Source: Clostridium sardiniense (GTDB lineage: Bacteria; Bacillota; Clostridia; Clostridiales; Clostridiaceae). From it: 64,000 bases of DNA. Location: the NCBI RefSeq assembly GCF_016907995.1, contig NZ_JAFBDA010000003.1, forward strand, positions 1 to 64,000, written 5' to 3'. This document shows, one piece after another, positions 35,498 to 44,175 of the stretch. Positions within the stretch are counted from its first letter, which is position 1. The number at the start of each line of letters is the position of its first letter. Position numbers and translations under genes: made by a program. The notes beneath the pieces are model-generated. The model had not been told where the DNA came from. It did not search any database and worked only from the letters and a program-made list of their open reading frames with translations.

Positions 35498-36349
35498 CTA
35501 ATATTCCTCACGAATATCTTCTAATGCCGTTGTAGTTCTCATTTTCTTATCTATAGATTCCTCATAGCTCTCTTTAATGACTTCAGCATAAATAAGCTCT
35601 ATTAAAAATACCTGTACAAGCTTTGATAGGATTGATCCCGTCTCAAATATAGTTTCCATACTTACATAACTTATATTGATATCTGAAATATCCTTTAATG
35701 TATTTTCACGACTTTCCGTTAATGATATTATATTAGCTTTATTCTCTTTAGCAAGCTTAACAGCTTCTATAATCTCTTTAGTCTCTCCGGAATGAGATAT
35801 TGCAAAAATTAAATCTCCCCTACCTACAATTGCAGAGAGCATCCTCATTGTATGTGAATCTGATATAGATACAGTATTCATTCCTATTCTCATAAACTTA
35901 TAATTAGCTTCCATAGAAACTATTCCTGAATTTCCAATTCCAAAAAAGTATATTTTTTTTGCATTTAAAAACATCTCTCTTGCTTTTATAACTTCGCCAA
36001 AATCTAAATTCTTTAATGTTTCTTCAATAACTTTTACATGACTCTCAAATAATTTATTTGCAGTTTCTTTAACGGGTTCATCTAATTTCACCACTGCATT
36101 AATAACATTTTTTCCACTTTCCCTTGATAGCTTTTTAGCTAAAGTTACTTTAAATTCTGGAAAACCTGAAAACCCTAACTTCTTAGAAAACCTAGTTATA
36201 GTTGCTTCTCCTAAAGATACCTCTTCTGCAATTTCTGTTATTGATTTATATATGCATTCAGAAGCATTATTGTTTATATATTCAATAAGAATCTTATCAC
36301 TTTTGCTTTCTCTAAACTCCTCTTTTGCAATCTGCTTTATAATATCCAT
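35498..36349 (-). CDS. RpiR/MurR-family regulator of the sialate operon
   Basis: A 283-residue regulator with an RpiR HTH domain (ECIYKSITEIAEEVSLGEATITRFSKKLGFSGFPEFK) and a SIS sugar-phosphate isomerase domain from about residue 115 (KIYFFGIGNSG, ISHSGETKEIIEAVKLAKENKANIISLT). It is the last gene of the nan operon, so it probably controls that operon in response to N-acetylmannosamine 6-phosphate or glucosamine phosphates, like NanR of other Gram-positives. It follows the ROK kinase gene by 26 bases. The family is certain; the ligand is inferred. Confidence 0.9.
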   Translation of the reverse strand: MDIIKQIAKEEFRESKSDKILIEYINNNASECIYKSITEIAEEVSLGEATITRFSKKLGFSGFPEFKVTLAKKLSRESGKNVINAVVKLDEPVKETANKLFESHVKVIEETLKNLDFGEVIKAREMFLNAKKIYFFGIGNSGIVSMEANYKFMRIGMNTVSISDSHTMRMLSAIVGRGDLIFAISHSGETKEIIEAVKLAKENKANIISLTESRENTLKDISDINISYVSMETIFETGSILSKLVQVFLIELIYAEVIKESYEESIDKKMRTTTALEDIREEY

Positions 36350-36375
36350 AATAACACATCCAATTTCTTAATATA

Positions 36376-37260
36376 TTAGTCTCTTTTGTTTATAAAATTA
36401 TATAATGCCCCTATCATACCTGCTCTATTTCCTAGCTTTGCAAACTCTATCTTTGTGCTTTCAAAGAAAGCTTTTGGTAACTTTGCCTTTAATGAACTAT
36501 TTATTTTAGGTTCTAAAAATTCTCTTTGTTCCATTATGCCCCCACCTAAAATTATAACCTCTGGATTTAAAAAGTAAACAACACTAGAAATAAGCTCAGT
36601 TAGATTATCTACTAACTTATTTATTTCTTCATAGCATATGGAATCTCCTTTTTTACCTTCTTCAAATACAATTCTTCCATTAATATCGCTAACTTTAATA
36701 TTTTTACGTTTTGCAACATTTTCGACTAATATCTTTGTTGATGCAATTTCTTGAATTGGTTTTCCATTTACATTTATATATCCAACTTCTCCAGCACTTT
36801 TTGAAGCACCTCTTACTATATCATTATTAAGAATAATTGCACCACCAATTCCTGTTCCAATAGTCATACAAAATATTGATTTATATCCTTTTCCAGAACC
36901 TAAAAAAGCTTCTCCTAGCGCAGCAGAATTAACATCATTTTCAACCTCACACTTTAATAAAAATTTTTCTTCTATAAATCCTTTTATATCCGTTCCTATA
37001 TAACCTGGAATAGTCTTACCAGCATGAATAATAGTTCCACTCTCATCATCTACAACACCTGCTGTTGAGACTCCTACACCTTCAACCTGGTATTTATTTA
37101 TAAGGTTACAAACTATATTATCTATATCTCCTAATATATCATTTCCATCTTCATATACTGATGTTTTTCTACTACCATCAAATAATACATTTCCTTCTTC
37201 ATTTAAAACTCCATATTTTATATTTGTTCCACCTATATCTATGCAAATATATTTTCTCAT
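36376..37260 (-). CDS. nanK: ROK-family kinase, probable N-acetylmannosamine kinase
   Basis: A 294-residue ROK sugar kinase. Seen: phosphate loop CIDIGGTNIKYGVL, GVGVSTAGVVDDESG, the catalytic Asp in EVENDVNSAALGE, and the second phosphate loop TIGTGIGGAIILN. The zinc motif CxCGxxGC that most ROK proteins have after GEVG is missing; here the stretch reads GYINVNGKPIQEIAS. The operon (lyase, transporter, YhcH, esterase, RpiR) makes N-acetylmannosamine the likely substrate, but without the motif it could act on another amino sugar. Confidence 0.82.
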   Translation of the reverse strand: MRKYICIDIGGTNIKYGVLNEEGNVLFDGSRKTSVYEDGNDILGDIDNIVCNLINKYQVEGVGVSTAGVVDDESGTIIHAGKTIPGYIGTDIKGFIEEKFLLKCEVENDVNSAALGEAFLGSGKGYKSIFCMTIGTGIGGAIILNNDIVRGASKSAGEVGYINVNGKPIQEIASTKILVENVAKRKNIKVSDINGRIVFEEGKKGDSICYEEINKLVDNLTELISSVVYFLNPEVIILGGGIMEQREFLEPKINSSLKAKLPKAFFESTKIEFAKLGNRAGMIGALYNFINKRD

Positions 37261-37277
37261 AATCTACTCCCTTAATT

Positions 37278-38075
37278 TTAGTAATTAATTATTTCTTTTA
37301 GTTTAAAATATATCCCTTTTGCATCATTAAGATTAATTTCATCAGGTGTTTCTATAGTTTTTTCTTCTTTGCAATAATTGTATATAGCTTTTTCTATATC
37401 TTTTCCTAATTCATTCAGTGCATTTTGATTGTAGTGTACTTCATCTATAAGCATTTTTCTTTCTTTAAATGTAGGGCCTTTTTTACTACAGAGAATTAAA
37501 TTAGAACTTTCTCTGCAAGCCTCTTCTTGAGCTACCATTATTACTTCCATTCTTAAAGGATTCGTTCCATCCCAATATCCAGTTTGAGATACAAATGTTT
37601 TCTCTATTCCAATTTTATTTAATTTATCTCCAAGGTCTATTAATGCATTTTTATAATAAATAGGGTCTGTGCCATACTTACCATCACTTTCTCCTTGTAT
37701 CCATATTGCATAAGCTTTATCTACCTCGTATATCTTATCTAACTTTGATACTGCATTTTCATATTTATAAATAGCATCATCTAAATAATTATATCTATCA
37801 TGTCCCCAATTTTTTATCATAGACCCATCAACAGCTGATTGAATAAAACATAATTTCTTTCCAGTATCCTCTTTCCATGATTTTGAAAAACTTTGAGCTA
37901 TAGTTCCATTTCCTCTTGATAACTCTAAAAATTTTCTCATTGGTATTATGTCATCTGTATCTAAATACTCAAATGCTCCTCTTGGTAATATTGAGTACTC
38001 TACATTCCCACAGCCAATTGCATTACTTTGTCCGATTAGCAAAAATACATCTATTTTTTCTTTATTAATACTCAT
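37278..38075 (-). CDS. Sialate O-acetylesterase-like SGNH hydrolase
   Basis: A 265-residue esterase of the SASA/DUF303 type. The nucleophile is in VFLLIGQSNAIG, followed by FIQSAVDGSMIKNWG, a WIQGESDG block, and near the C terminus DEVHYNQNALNELG with the catalytic Asp-His. It should remove O-acetyl groups from sialic acid so the lyase can act. No signal peptide, so it works in the cytoplasm. The frame is open 37 codons further upstream, but AGGAGGAGTATT precedes the ATG at 38075 and the upstream part would overlap the previous gene and a hairpin. Confidence 0.87.
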   Translation of the reverse strand: MSINKEKIDVFLLIGQSNAIGCGNVEYSILPRGAFEYLDTDDIIPMRKFLELSRGNGTIAQSFSKSWKEDTGKKLCFIQSAVDGSMIKNWGHDRYNYLDDAIYKYENAVSKLDKIYEVDKAYAIWIQGESDGKYGTDPIYYKNALIDLGDKLNKIGIEKTFVSQTGYWDGTNPLRMEVIMVAQEEACRESSNLILCSKKGPTFKERKMLIDEVHYNQNALNELGKDIEKAIYNYCKEEKTIETPDEINLNDAKGIYFKLKEIINY

Positions 38076-38101
38076 AATACTCCTCCTAACTCTGCAAACA
38101 A

Positions 38102-38132
38102 CCCCTATGTGAAAAATAAATCCACATAGGGG
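38102..38132 (-). repeat. Intercistronic hairpin in the nan operon
   Basis: Perfect 10-base GC-containing arms CCCCTATGTG / CACATAGGGG with an 11-base loop, between the YhcH and esterase genes. The T-tract is poor (TTGTTTGC), so it is more likely a partial terminator or mRNA stabiliser. Confidence 0.7.
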
Positions 38133-38139
38133 AACAAGT

Positions 38140-38589
38140 TTACAACTTAACTTTAAAAATTGCCTTTTTAACCTTCTCTGATCCATTCACCTTTAATGCA
38201 GTCATATGAGCATCTTCTGGGTATAATACCGCAAAATCATCTGTACCAAGTATTAATGATTGTTTAGCTTCTCCCTCTAGTGATACAAAATCATCCTTTT
38301 TAACATATTCTTTAAAGTTTAAATCTTTTATAAAGTTATAATCTATTTTTTCATTACCTGTAAATATAACATGTACGTCTATATAATCTCTATGAGCTTC
38401 CCAGAATCTTTCCGAAACTTCTTTAGTATCATACTCAACTATATTTACAAATAAATCATCTCCATCAATTTCATATGAGCCAGGAGCATAATTTACTAAA
38501 TCCTTCTCTTTTGAGAATTCTAGTGCCTTCTTTACCTTATCCTCTAACCCCTTAAAATTCTTTAAATACTCTAAATTTCCGTAGATCAT
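38140..38589 (-). CDS. YhcH/YjgK/YiaL-family protein of the sialate operon
   Basis: A 149-residue cupin-like protein (YhcH, also called NanQ in some bacteria). Blocks NYAPGSYEIDGDDLFVNI, SERFWEAHRDYIDVHVIFTG, DFAVLYPEDAHMTALKV show the conserved Glu, His and His of the family's metal site. In E. coli this protein is reported to speed anomerisation of sialic acid, and the position here between the transporter and esterase supports that. Length is normal. Confidence 0.88.
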   Translation of the reverse strand: MIYGNLEYLKNFKGLEDKVKKALEFSKEKDLVNYAPGSYEIDGDDLFVNIVEYDTKEVSERFWEAHRDYIDVHVIFTGNEKIDYNFIKDLNFKEYVKKDDFVSLEGEAKQSLILGTDDFAVLYPEDAHMTALKVNGSEKVKKAIFKVKL

Positions 38590-38616
38590 ATATATCTCTC
38601 CTTCACTTTAAGAATA

Positions 38617-40092
38617 TTAAGCTAAGTCCTTTGCTTTTGCTTCACTTGGTTGAGTTAAGTAACTTACTATAACTCCAACAATAACTGATGAGCTTATTGA
38701 AATTACTGAATAAGACCACGCTGTTACATCAAATCCACCATATTTAAGAACTACAACTATAATAGCTGAAACTATAAATCCAGCATAAGCACCTTGTTTA
38801 GTTGCCTTTTTAAAGAATACTCCAAGTACAAATATTCCAGCTAATACTCCAAGAACTAATCCCATAAACCCATTAAACCATTCATAAGCTGAAGTTATTC
38901 CGCCACTAGCAAGCACTATTGAAACTCCTATTGATACAATACCAACACCTAAAGAAATGTATTGAGCAATTCTTGTTTTTTGCTTATCTGATAAATTTTT
39001 AGATATATATTGTTGAATATCTAAAGTCCAGCTTGTTGCAACTGAGTTTAATCCAGTTGAAAGTGTTGATTGTGCTGCTGCATAAATAGCCGCAAGTAAA
39101 ATCCCTGTAATTCCTACTGGTAATTGATATGCTATAAATGAAGCGAATATTTGGTCTTGTTGTGCAGTTTGTAATAACGCAGGATTTTGATTGTAAAATA
39201 CAAATAATCCTGTACCTATTAAATAGAATACTGTTGCAAGTGTTAATGATAGTACTAAGTTTCCATAAGTCATCTTCTTAAGCTGTTTCATATCCGTAGT
39301 TGTTGTAAATCTTTGAACTATATCTTGACTTGATACGTATGATGAGAATGTATTAAGTCCAGCACCAACAACTATTATGAAAACACTTGATTGTAATATA
39401 TTAGGATTAAATATTGCATCCCCTTCTCCTAAGAATTTTCCACCTTCTCCTAAAGAAGACATTATAGATCCAAAACCACCATCAATTGTTGAAACTAAGA
39501 AGAATAGTGAGAATATAACCCCAACAATTAATACAGCACCTTGTATAAAGTCTGTCCATAAAACTGATTTAAGTCCGCCTGTATATGAGTAAACTATTGC
39601 TATAACTCCCATTACAATTATAAGAACGTTTACACTAATTCCAGTTAAATCTGCAAGTACCATTGATGGAAGATACATAATGATAGACATTCTTCCAATT
39701 TGGTAAATTATAAACATTATAGCACCAAGTATTCTAAGTCCTTTGTCTTTATATCTTATTTCTAAATAATGATATGCAGTATCTATATCATATTTACTAT
39801 AGATAGGTAAGAAATATTTTATAGTTATAGGTACTGCTATTAACATACCTAATTGTGCAAACCATAAAATCCATGTTCCTTTATATGAATTTCCTGCTAA
39901 TGCTAAAAATGAAATTGGACTTAAAAGCGTTGCAAATATTGAAACTGAAGTAACCCACCATGGGATTTTTCCATCTCCTTTAAAGAATTCTTTTCCCTTC
40001 ATTTCTTTCTTTGAGAAAGCAAGTCCCGCAAAAAGAACTGCTGCTAAATAGACAACTAACACTCCAAAATCTATCGTAGTAAACCCTTGCAT
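38617..40092 (-). CDS. Sodium:solute symporter, probable sialic-acid transporter
   Basis: A 491-residue member of the SSS family with about thirteen membrane segments. Typical blocks are FGVLVVYLAAVLFAGLAFS, IPWWVTSVSIFATLLSPISFLALAG, YHYLEIRYKDKGLRILGAIM, VYSYTGGLKSVLWTDFIQG and AQSTLSTGLNSVATSW. It couples Na+ entry to solute uptake. Solute is inferred from the operon: nanA upstream and the YhcH gene downstream. It resembles the SiaT type more than the MFS NanT. Ribosome binding site AGGTGT is modest. Confidence 0.88.
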   Translation of the reverse strand: MQGFTTIDFGVLVVYLAAVLFAGLAFSKKEMKGKEFFKGDGKIPWWVTSVSIFATLLSPISFLALAGNSYKGTWILWFAQLGMLIAVPITIKYFLPIYSKYDIDTAYHYLEIRYKDKGLRILGAIMFIIYQIGRMSIIMYLPSMVLADLTGISVNVLIIVMGVIAIVYSYTGGLKSVLWTDFIQGAVLIVGVIFSLFFLVSTIDGGFGSIMSSLGEGGKFLGEGDAIFNPNILQSSVFIIVVGAGLNTFSSYVSSQDIVQRFTTTTDMKQLKKMTYGNLVLSLTLATVFYLIGTGLFVFYNQNPALLQTAQQDQIFASFIAYQLPVGITGILLAAIYAAAQSTLSTGLNSVATSWTLDIQQYISKNLSDKQKTRIAQYISLGVGIVSIGVSIVLASGGITSAYEWFNGFMGLVLGVLAGIFVLGVFFKKATKQGAYAGFIVSAIIVVVLKYGGFDVTAWSYSVISISSSVIVGVIVSYLTQPSEAKAKDLA

Positions 40093-40121
40093 TTTATTAC
40101 ACCTACCCCTTTATTTAATTT

Positions 40122-40991
40122 TTAAGCGAAATATTTATTATATATTTCTTTAGTTTTAATCTTCATTTCTTCTGTTGGTTCTTTCATAGGTTGTCTGCAA
40201 TATCCTGCATCTACACCTGCTTCTTGAAGAAGTCCTTTTAATGTTTGATATAACCCATTTCCTAAAAGATCAGTTATAAAATCATTAGTTAAGTGCTGAA
40301 TTTCTCTTGCTTTATCTATTTGGTTATCTTTTGTTAAATTAAATATTTCTTTAGCTCTCTTTCCATTCATGTTAAATGTTGATCCAATTGCTCCATCAAC
40401 TCCAAGAACTGTAGCTGGTAACATCATTTCATCAAAACCTGCATATATAAGCTTATCTGGGAATGTTTTTCTCATTCTCTCTAATAAATAGAAATCTGCT
40501 GCTGTAAATTTAACACCTATTATCTTCTCATTTTCAAATAGCTCTGCAAATTGTTCTAATGACATATTAACTCCAGTTAAGAATGGAATTGAATAAATGA
40601 TCATCTTATTATCCACTGAATTTATTATTGTTTCGTAATAATGCTTTATTTCATTAAAATCAAACTTATAGTAGAATGGTGTAACTGCTGATAATGAATC
40701 ATATCCAAGCTCCGTTGCAAACTTTGCAAGTTCTACTGCTTCTTTTAAGTTTACTGACCCTACTTGAGCTATTAATTTAACTTGTCCTTTTGCTTCATCC
40801 ATTGCAATTTCAAATATTCTTTTCTTTTCATCAGTTGAAAGCATAAAGTTTTCACCAGTACTTCCACCAACATAAAGACCATCTACACCACATACATCAA
40901 TATTATGTCTTACTATTTCCCTTAAACCTTTTTCATTAATATTTCCTTCTTTATCAAATGAAACTAATAATGCTGAATAAATTCCTTTCAT
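40122..40991 (-). CDS. nanA: N-acetylneuraminate lyase
   Basis: A 289-residue class I aldolase of the DHDPS/NAL family that splits sialic acid into N-acetylmannosamine and pyruvate. Seen: GIYSALLVSFDKEGNINEKG, GLYVGGSTGENFMLS (sialate carboxylate site), VTPFYYKF with the catalytic Tyr region, MIIYSIPFLTG, and the Schiff-base lysine in IIGVKFTAADFYLLERM. The GSTGEN and Phe/Tyr pattern favour NanA over DapA. It is the first gene of the operon, about 180 bases downstream of the predicted start point, with AGGAGGAAAAG before the ATG. Confidence 0.94.
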   Translation of the reverse strand: MKGIYSALLVSFDKEGNINEKGLREIVRHNIDVCGVDGLYVGGSTGENFMLSTDEKKRIFEIAMDEAKGQVKLIAQVGSVNLKEAVELAKFATELGYDSLSAVTPFYYKFDFNEIKHYYETIINSVDNKMIIYSIPFLTGVNMSLEQFAELFENEKIIGVKFTAADFYLLERMRKTFPDKLIYAGFDEMMLPATVLGVDGAIGSTFNMNGKRAKEIFNLTKDNQIDKAREIQHLTNDFITDLLGNGLYQTLKGLLQEAGVDAGYCRQPMKEPTEEMKIKTKEIYNKYFA

Positions 40992-41176
40992 TTCTTTTCC
41001 TCCTAAAAATATAAATCTTAATATATAAATTTTAAATAATAAACTTTGAATTTTTAATTTTAATAGATATTATCTTAGATTTTTTTCATTGGTAGGTTAA
41101 TTGTAATCGAAATTTTTTATGTCAGATTTATGAAAATTTAATTTTAATGTTAACATTTATTTACTTTTATACTTTT

Positions 41177-41233
41177 ATTATACACATTTAAACCTTTACT
41201 TCAATAATTATTTTCAAATTTGCGAAAATAATT
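41177..41233 (-). promoter_or_regulatory. nan operon promoter and upstream inverted repeat
   Basis: On the minus strand TTGAAG (41199-41204), 16 bases and perfect TATAAT (41177-41182) form a promoter. Immediately upstream, AATTATTTTC-N8-GAAAATAATT (41206-41233) is a perfect inverted repeat and a candidate RpiR operator. The leader to nanA is about 180 bases of AT-rich sequence with no gene. Confidence 0.65.
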
Positions 41234-41261
41234 TTTATTTTTGAAAATATTTTTTATATTA

Positions 41262-41324
41262 AGTAAAAATATTCTATATTATAGTAAAAATATTCTATAT
41301 TATAGTAAAGATATTCTATATATA
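41262..41324. repeat. Three 21-bp tandem repeats upstream of the nan promoter
   Basis: The unit AGTAAAAATATTCTATATT (19 of its 21 bases) occurs at 41262-41282 and 41283-41303 identically, and at 41304-41324 with a few changes. A weak fourth copy may precede it at about 41241-41261. The 21-base period is two helical turns. Confidence 0.9.
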
Positions 41325-41362
41325 TAAAAAGATAGTAAAAGATACTTATCCTTTTACTATCT
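41325..41362 (-). terminator. Terminator of the SDR gene
   Basis: Perfect 12-base arms AGATAGTAAAAG / CTTTTACTATCT, 9-base loop, then TTTTTATATA on the minus strand. It directly abuts the tandem repeat. Confidence 0.8.
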
Positions 41363-41393
41363 AAATTTTCATTTTGCTTAGTATTTTTATTTA

Positions 41394-42194
41394 TTATTTT
41401 CCAAATATTCTCATACTTTGTATTAAAGCACCTTGATATTTTGGTGCTACATATCTATTTTTTGGTTTAACATCCTCTACAGCTTTTATATATTTTTCTA
41501 TAATCGAATCATAACTTGAGGCTTCCATTAAATTAAATGCTTTCTCTTCACTGGCTTTAATTTCTTTAACTTTATCTTTAAAGTATGACTCTTCTCTCAT
41601 CCAATCATACTTTTTTTCTATATTCCTTTGATTAAAACCAGTTGCATATGCTCCTGGCTCTATAAGTACTATATCTATATTACAATCTTTAAGAACTTTC
41701 ATTTCTTCTCTAAATGAGTCCACAATGCCCTCTAGTGCAAATTTAGTAGCTGTATATGGTGATAAAAATGGAAATGATACTCTTCCAAATAATGATGATA
41801 TAAATATAACTCTTCCTTCCCTTTTTGGAATAACTTTACATAAGAATAATTGTGTCAATTCTATTGTAGAAAATACATTTGTCTCAAAAGTTTTTCTATA
41901 TCTATCTATATCAATTTCGCATACTGCTCCTGAATCTCCTATAGCCGCATTATTTATTAAAATATCTAAATCATATTCTAATATTTTTTTTTGGTCTTCA
42001 TCTAATAATATATCTAATTTAAACGCTTTCAAATTAACATCCAATCCATTTTCAATAGCATATTTGTTTATACATTTTGCTTCATCTTCATAATGTGTTG
42101 TTGCAAGAACAAAATGTCCTCTCTTAGCAAGTTCTATAGACGCCTCTTTCCCAAGTCCTGTCCCGGCTCCTGTAATTAATATTCTTTTACTCAT
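41394..42194 (-). CDS. Short-chain dehydrogenase/reductase
   Basis: A 266-residue classical SDR. The NAD(P) motif is ITGAGTGLGKEASIELAKRG, the structural motif NNAAIG, the catalytic Ser in IFISSLFGRVSF and the YxxxK pair in SPYTATKFALEG. The 'GPG'-like IEPGAYATGF follows. No substrate can be given from sequence; the long C-terminal part (KVKEIKASEEKAFNLME) is seen in reductases of unknown lipid or ketone substrates. Monocistronic. Confidence 0.9.
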   Translation of the reverse strand: MSKRILITGAGTGLGKEASIELAKRGHFVLATTHYEDEAKCINKYAIENGLDVNLKAFKLDILLDEDQKKILEYDLDILINNAAIGDSGAVCEIDIDRYRKTFETNVFSTIELTQLFLCKVIPKREGRVIFISSLFGRVSFPFLSPYTATKFALEGIVDSFREEMKVLKDCNIDIVLIEPGAYATGFNQRNIEKKYDWMREESYFKDKVKEIKASEEKAFNLMEASSYDSIIEKYIKAVEDVKPKNRYVAPKYQGALIQSMRIFGK

Positions 42195-42301
42195 TAAATC
42201 ACCTTGAATTCATAAAATTATTTATTATTATTCTTTCATTTATAAAAAATAATAATCATCTTTATCCTTTAAATAATTAATAATAAATATATTTATGCTA
42301 T

Positions 42302-42342
42302 AAAAAAGCTAACCTTTAGCTTCCTATAGCTTCAGGTTAGCT
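42302..42342 (-). terminator. Terminator of the two-component system genes
   Basis: AGCTAACCT / AGGTTAGCT stem, then TTTTTT on the minus strand, shortly past the histidine kinase stop. Confidence 0.8.
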
Positions 42343-42361
42343 CCTTATTAATTAATATAAA

Positions 42362-43372
42362 TTATTTAAAACTAGTATTCTCTCCTATTGGAAAAATTAT
42401 ATTTACCTTAGTGCCTTTATCCTTTTCTGATTTTAAGGTTAATCCTAGACCTAACTTATCACATAGCTTTTGACATAGATACAATCCAATTCCAGTTGAT
42501 TTACCAAATATCCTTCCGTTTTCTCCTGTAAATCCTTTTAAGAATACCTTCGAAAGTTCTGCATCTGGTATGCCTACACCACTATCCTCTATAGTTAATA
42601 TAATTTTATTTTTATAAGCTTCTGAGTAAATTTTAATCATTCCACCACTATTAGTATATTTTAATGCATTTCCTACAATCTGATTTATTATAAATTCTAC
42701 CCATTTAATATCACTAAGAACTAATTCATTTATTTCTCCCATATCTACAGCAATTCTTTTGCCTATAAAATCTCTTGAGTTCCTTTTTACTACATTCATA
42801 ACAGCTTTCTTTAATGGGAATTCTCTTATTATATAGTCTTCATTAGCATCATCACTTTTAGAATAATATAAAACCTGTTCAACCATCTCATCAACCTTTT
42901 TAAGTTCTTTATTTATACTATTAGTTACTTCATTTTTATTATTTTCAATAATAAGCTTTGTTGATGCAATAGGTGTCTTTATTTCATGAACCCACATCTC
43001 TATATAGTCTCTATATTCTTTTTGAGCATACTTATAAGAATTTATATGCTCATACATATCTTTATTAGATTCTCTTAATGCATCATGAATTATTTTCCCC
43101 TCAAGAAATTCTGGACTTTTTACTATTTCTGTTAGTAAAAATTTTTTATCAAGTTTCTCTGATATTTCACTTATTTCATTAAAAAATTTCCGCTTCCTTA
43201 AAAATTCTATTACTATGTAAGATATAAGTGGCGCAAACCATAAGGTAAATACTATAGTAATTACTGCACCACCTATTTTTATTAAAATCATAAATAACGT
43301 AAACAAAAGGAATAAGCCTAAGTTTACTATTAAAAATACACTTTTATCTTTAATATAATCTACAAATCTCAT
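42362..43372 (-). CDS. Intramembrane-sensing histidine kinase (BceS-type)
   Basis: A 336-residue kinase with two closely spaced membrane segments (about 12-32 and 36-56) and almost no extracellular loop, the mark of intramembrane-sensing kinases that depend on a Bce-type ABC transporter. The H box is WVHEIKTPIASTKL, the N box NQIVGNALKYTN, and the ATP-binding G boxes DSGVGIPD and STGIGLYLCQKL. Its ATG overlaps the response regulator stop (ATGA). The adjacent BceAB-like transporter gives strong context. Confidence 0.92.
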   Translation of the reverse strand: MRFVDYIKDKSVFLIVNLGLFLLFTLFMILIKIGGAVITIVFTLWFAPLISYIVIEFLRKRKFFNEISEISEKLDKKFLLTEIVKSPEFLEGKIIHDALRESNKDMYEHINSYKYAQKEYRDYIEMWVHEIKTPIASTKLIIENNKNEVTNSINKELKKVDEMVEQVLYYSKSDDANEDYIIREFPLKKAVMNVVKRNSRDFIGKRIAVDMGEINELVLSDIKWVEFIINQIVGNALKYTNSGGMIKIYSEAYKNKIILTIEDSGVGIPDAELSKVFLKGFTGENGRIFGKSTGIGLYLCQKLCDKLGLGLTLKSEKDKGTKVNIIFPIGENTSFK

Positions 43373-44040
43373 GGCATTATATATCCAAGTCCTCTTCTAG
43401 TTTCTATTGCATTTTCTATACCTAGTTCTTGAAGCTTCTTTCTTATTCTAGTTACATTAACTGAAAGAGTATTATCATCAACATAGTAATCTGAATTCCA
43501 TAAATATTCCATCAAGTCTTCCCTACTTACTATCTCACCTTTTCTCTCTATTAAATAAGAAAGAATTCTCATTTCATTTTTAGTTATCTCTAAGGATTTT
43601 CCATCACATATAACTACTCCCTTTGATAAATCTAATTCAAAATTTTTATATGTAAGTTTACTTGTACTTTCTTTATTTCCGTAAGTTCTTCTAAGTAATG
43701 CCTCTATACGTGCTAATAGAATCTGAGTATTATATGGCTTAATTACAAAGTCATCTGCACCAATATTCATACTCATAAGTTCATCCATATCACTATCTCT
43801 ACTAGTCACAATTATTATAGGTACACTAGATTTTTTTCTAATTTCTCTACAAATATGATAACCATCAAAATAAGGCAAATTTATATCTAGCATTATTAAA
43901 TCTGGTTTTGACTTCACTATCTCTTCAATTATATTTTCAAAATCTGTAGGTGCTTTAATATTATATCCATATTTAGAAAGAAGCTTTGTTAATTCTTCTC
44001 TTATAATTTCACTATCTTCAACAATAGTAATATTAAACAT
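43369..44040 (-). CDS. OmpR-family response regulator (BceR-type)
   Basis: A 223-residue regulator: receiver domain with acidic pocket (VEDSE), phosphoacceptor Asp in LIMLDINLPYFDG (about residue 52), Thr in PIIIVTSRDSD and Lys in ADDFVIKPYN; then a winged-helix domain with LEITKNEMRILSYLIERKGEIVSREDLMEYLW and the recognition helix NTLSVNVTRIRKKL. It pairs with the kinase that overlaps it. Likely target is the ABC transporter operon just upstream. Confidence 0.93.
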   Translation of the reverse strand: MFNITIVEDSEIIREELTKLLSKYGYNIKAPTDFENIIEEIVKSKPDLIMLDINLPYFDGYHICREIRKKSSVPIIIVTSRDSDMDELMSMNIGADDFVIKPYNTQILLARIEALLRRTYGNKESTSKLTYKNFELDLSKGVVICDGKSLEITKNEMRILSYLIERKGEIVSREDLMEYLWNSDYYVDDNTLSVNVTRIRKKLQELGIENAIETRRGLGYIMP

Positions 44041-44102
44041 AATACCCCTCCTCTTTATCTTCTTATTTTATATTATATACCATATTATCATTTATATATA
44101 AC

Positions 44103-44141
44103 ATAAAATAAGCTTAGGCTATGATGAGGCTAAGCTTATTT
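44103..44141. terminator. Terminator between Bce-type ABC and two-component genes
   Basis: Perfect 12-base arms AAATAAGCTTAG / CTAAGCTTATTT with a 12-base loop after the permease stop. It separates the transporter transcript from the regulator transcript, allowing different levels. Confidence 0.75.
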
Positions 44142-44175
44142 AGAATCGAGTTTTTTTTCTAACTATATTTTTAAA

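Noticed and set aside
38076-38186. N-terminal extension of the sialate esterase
   Set aside because: It would overlap the YhcH gene and the hairpin; AGGAGGAG supports the start at 38075.
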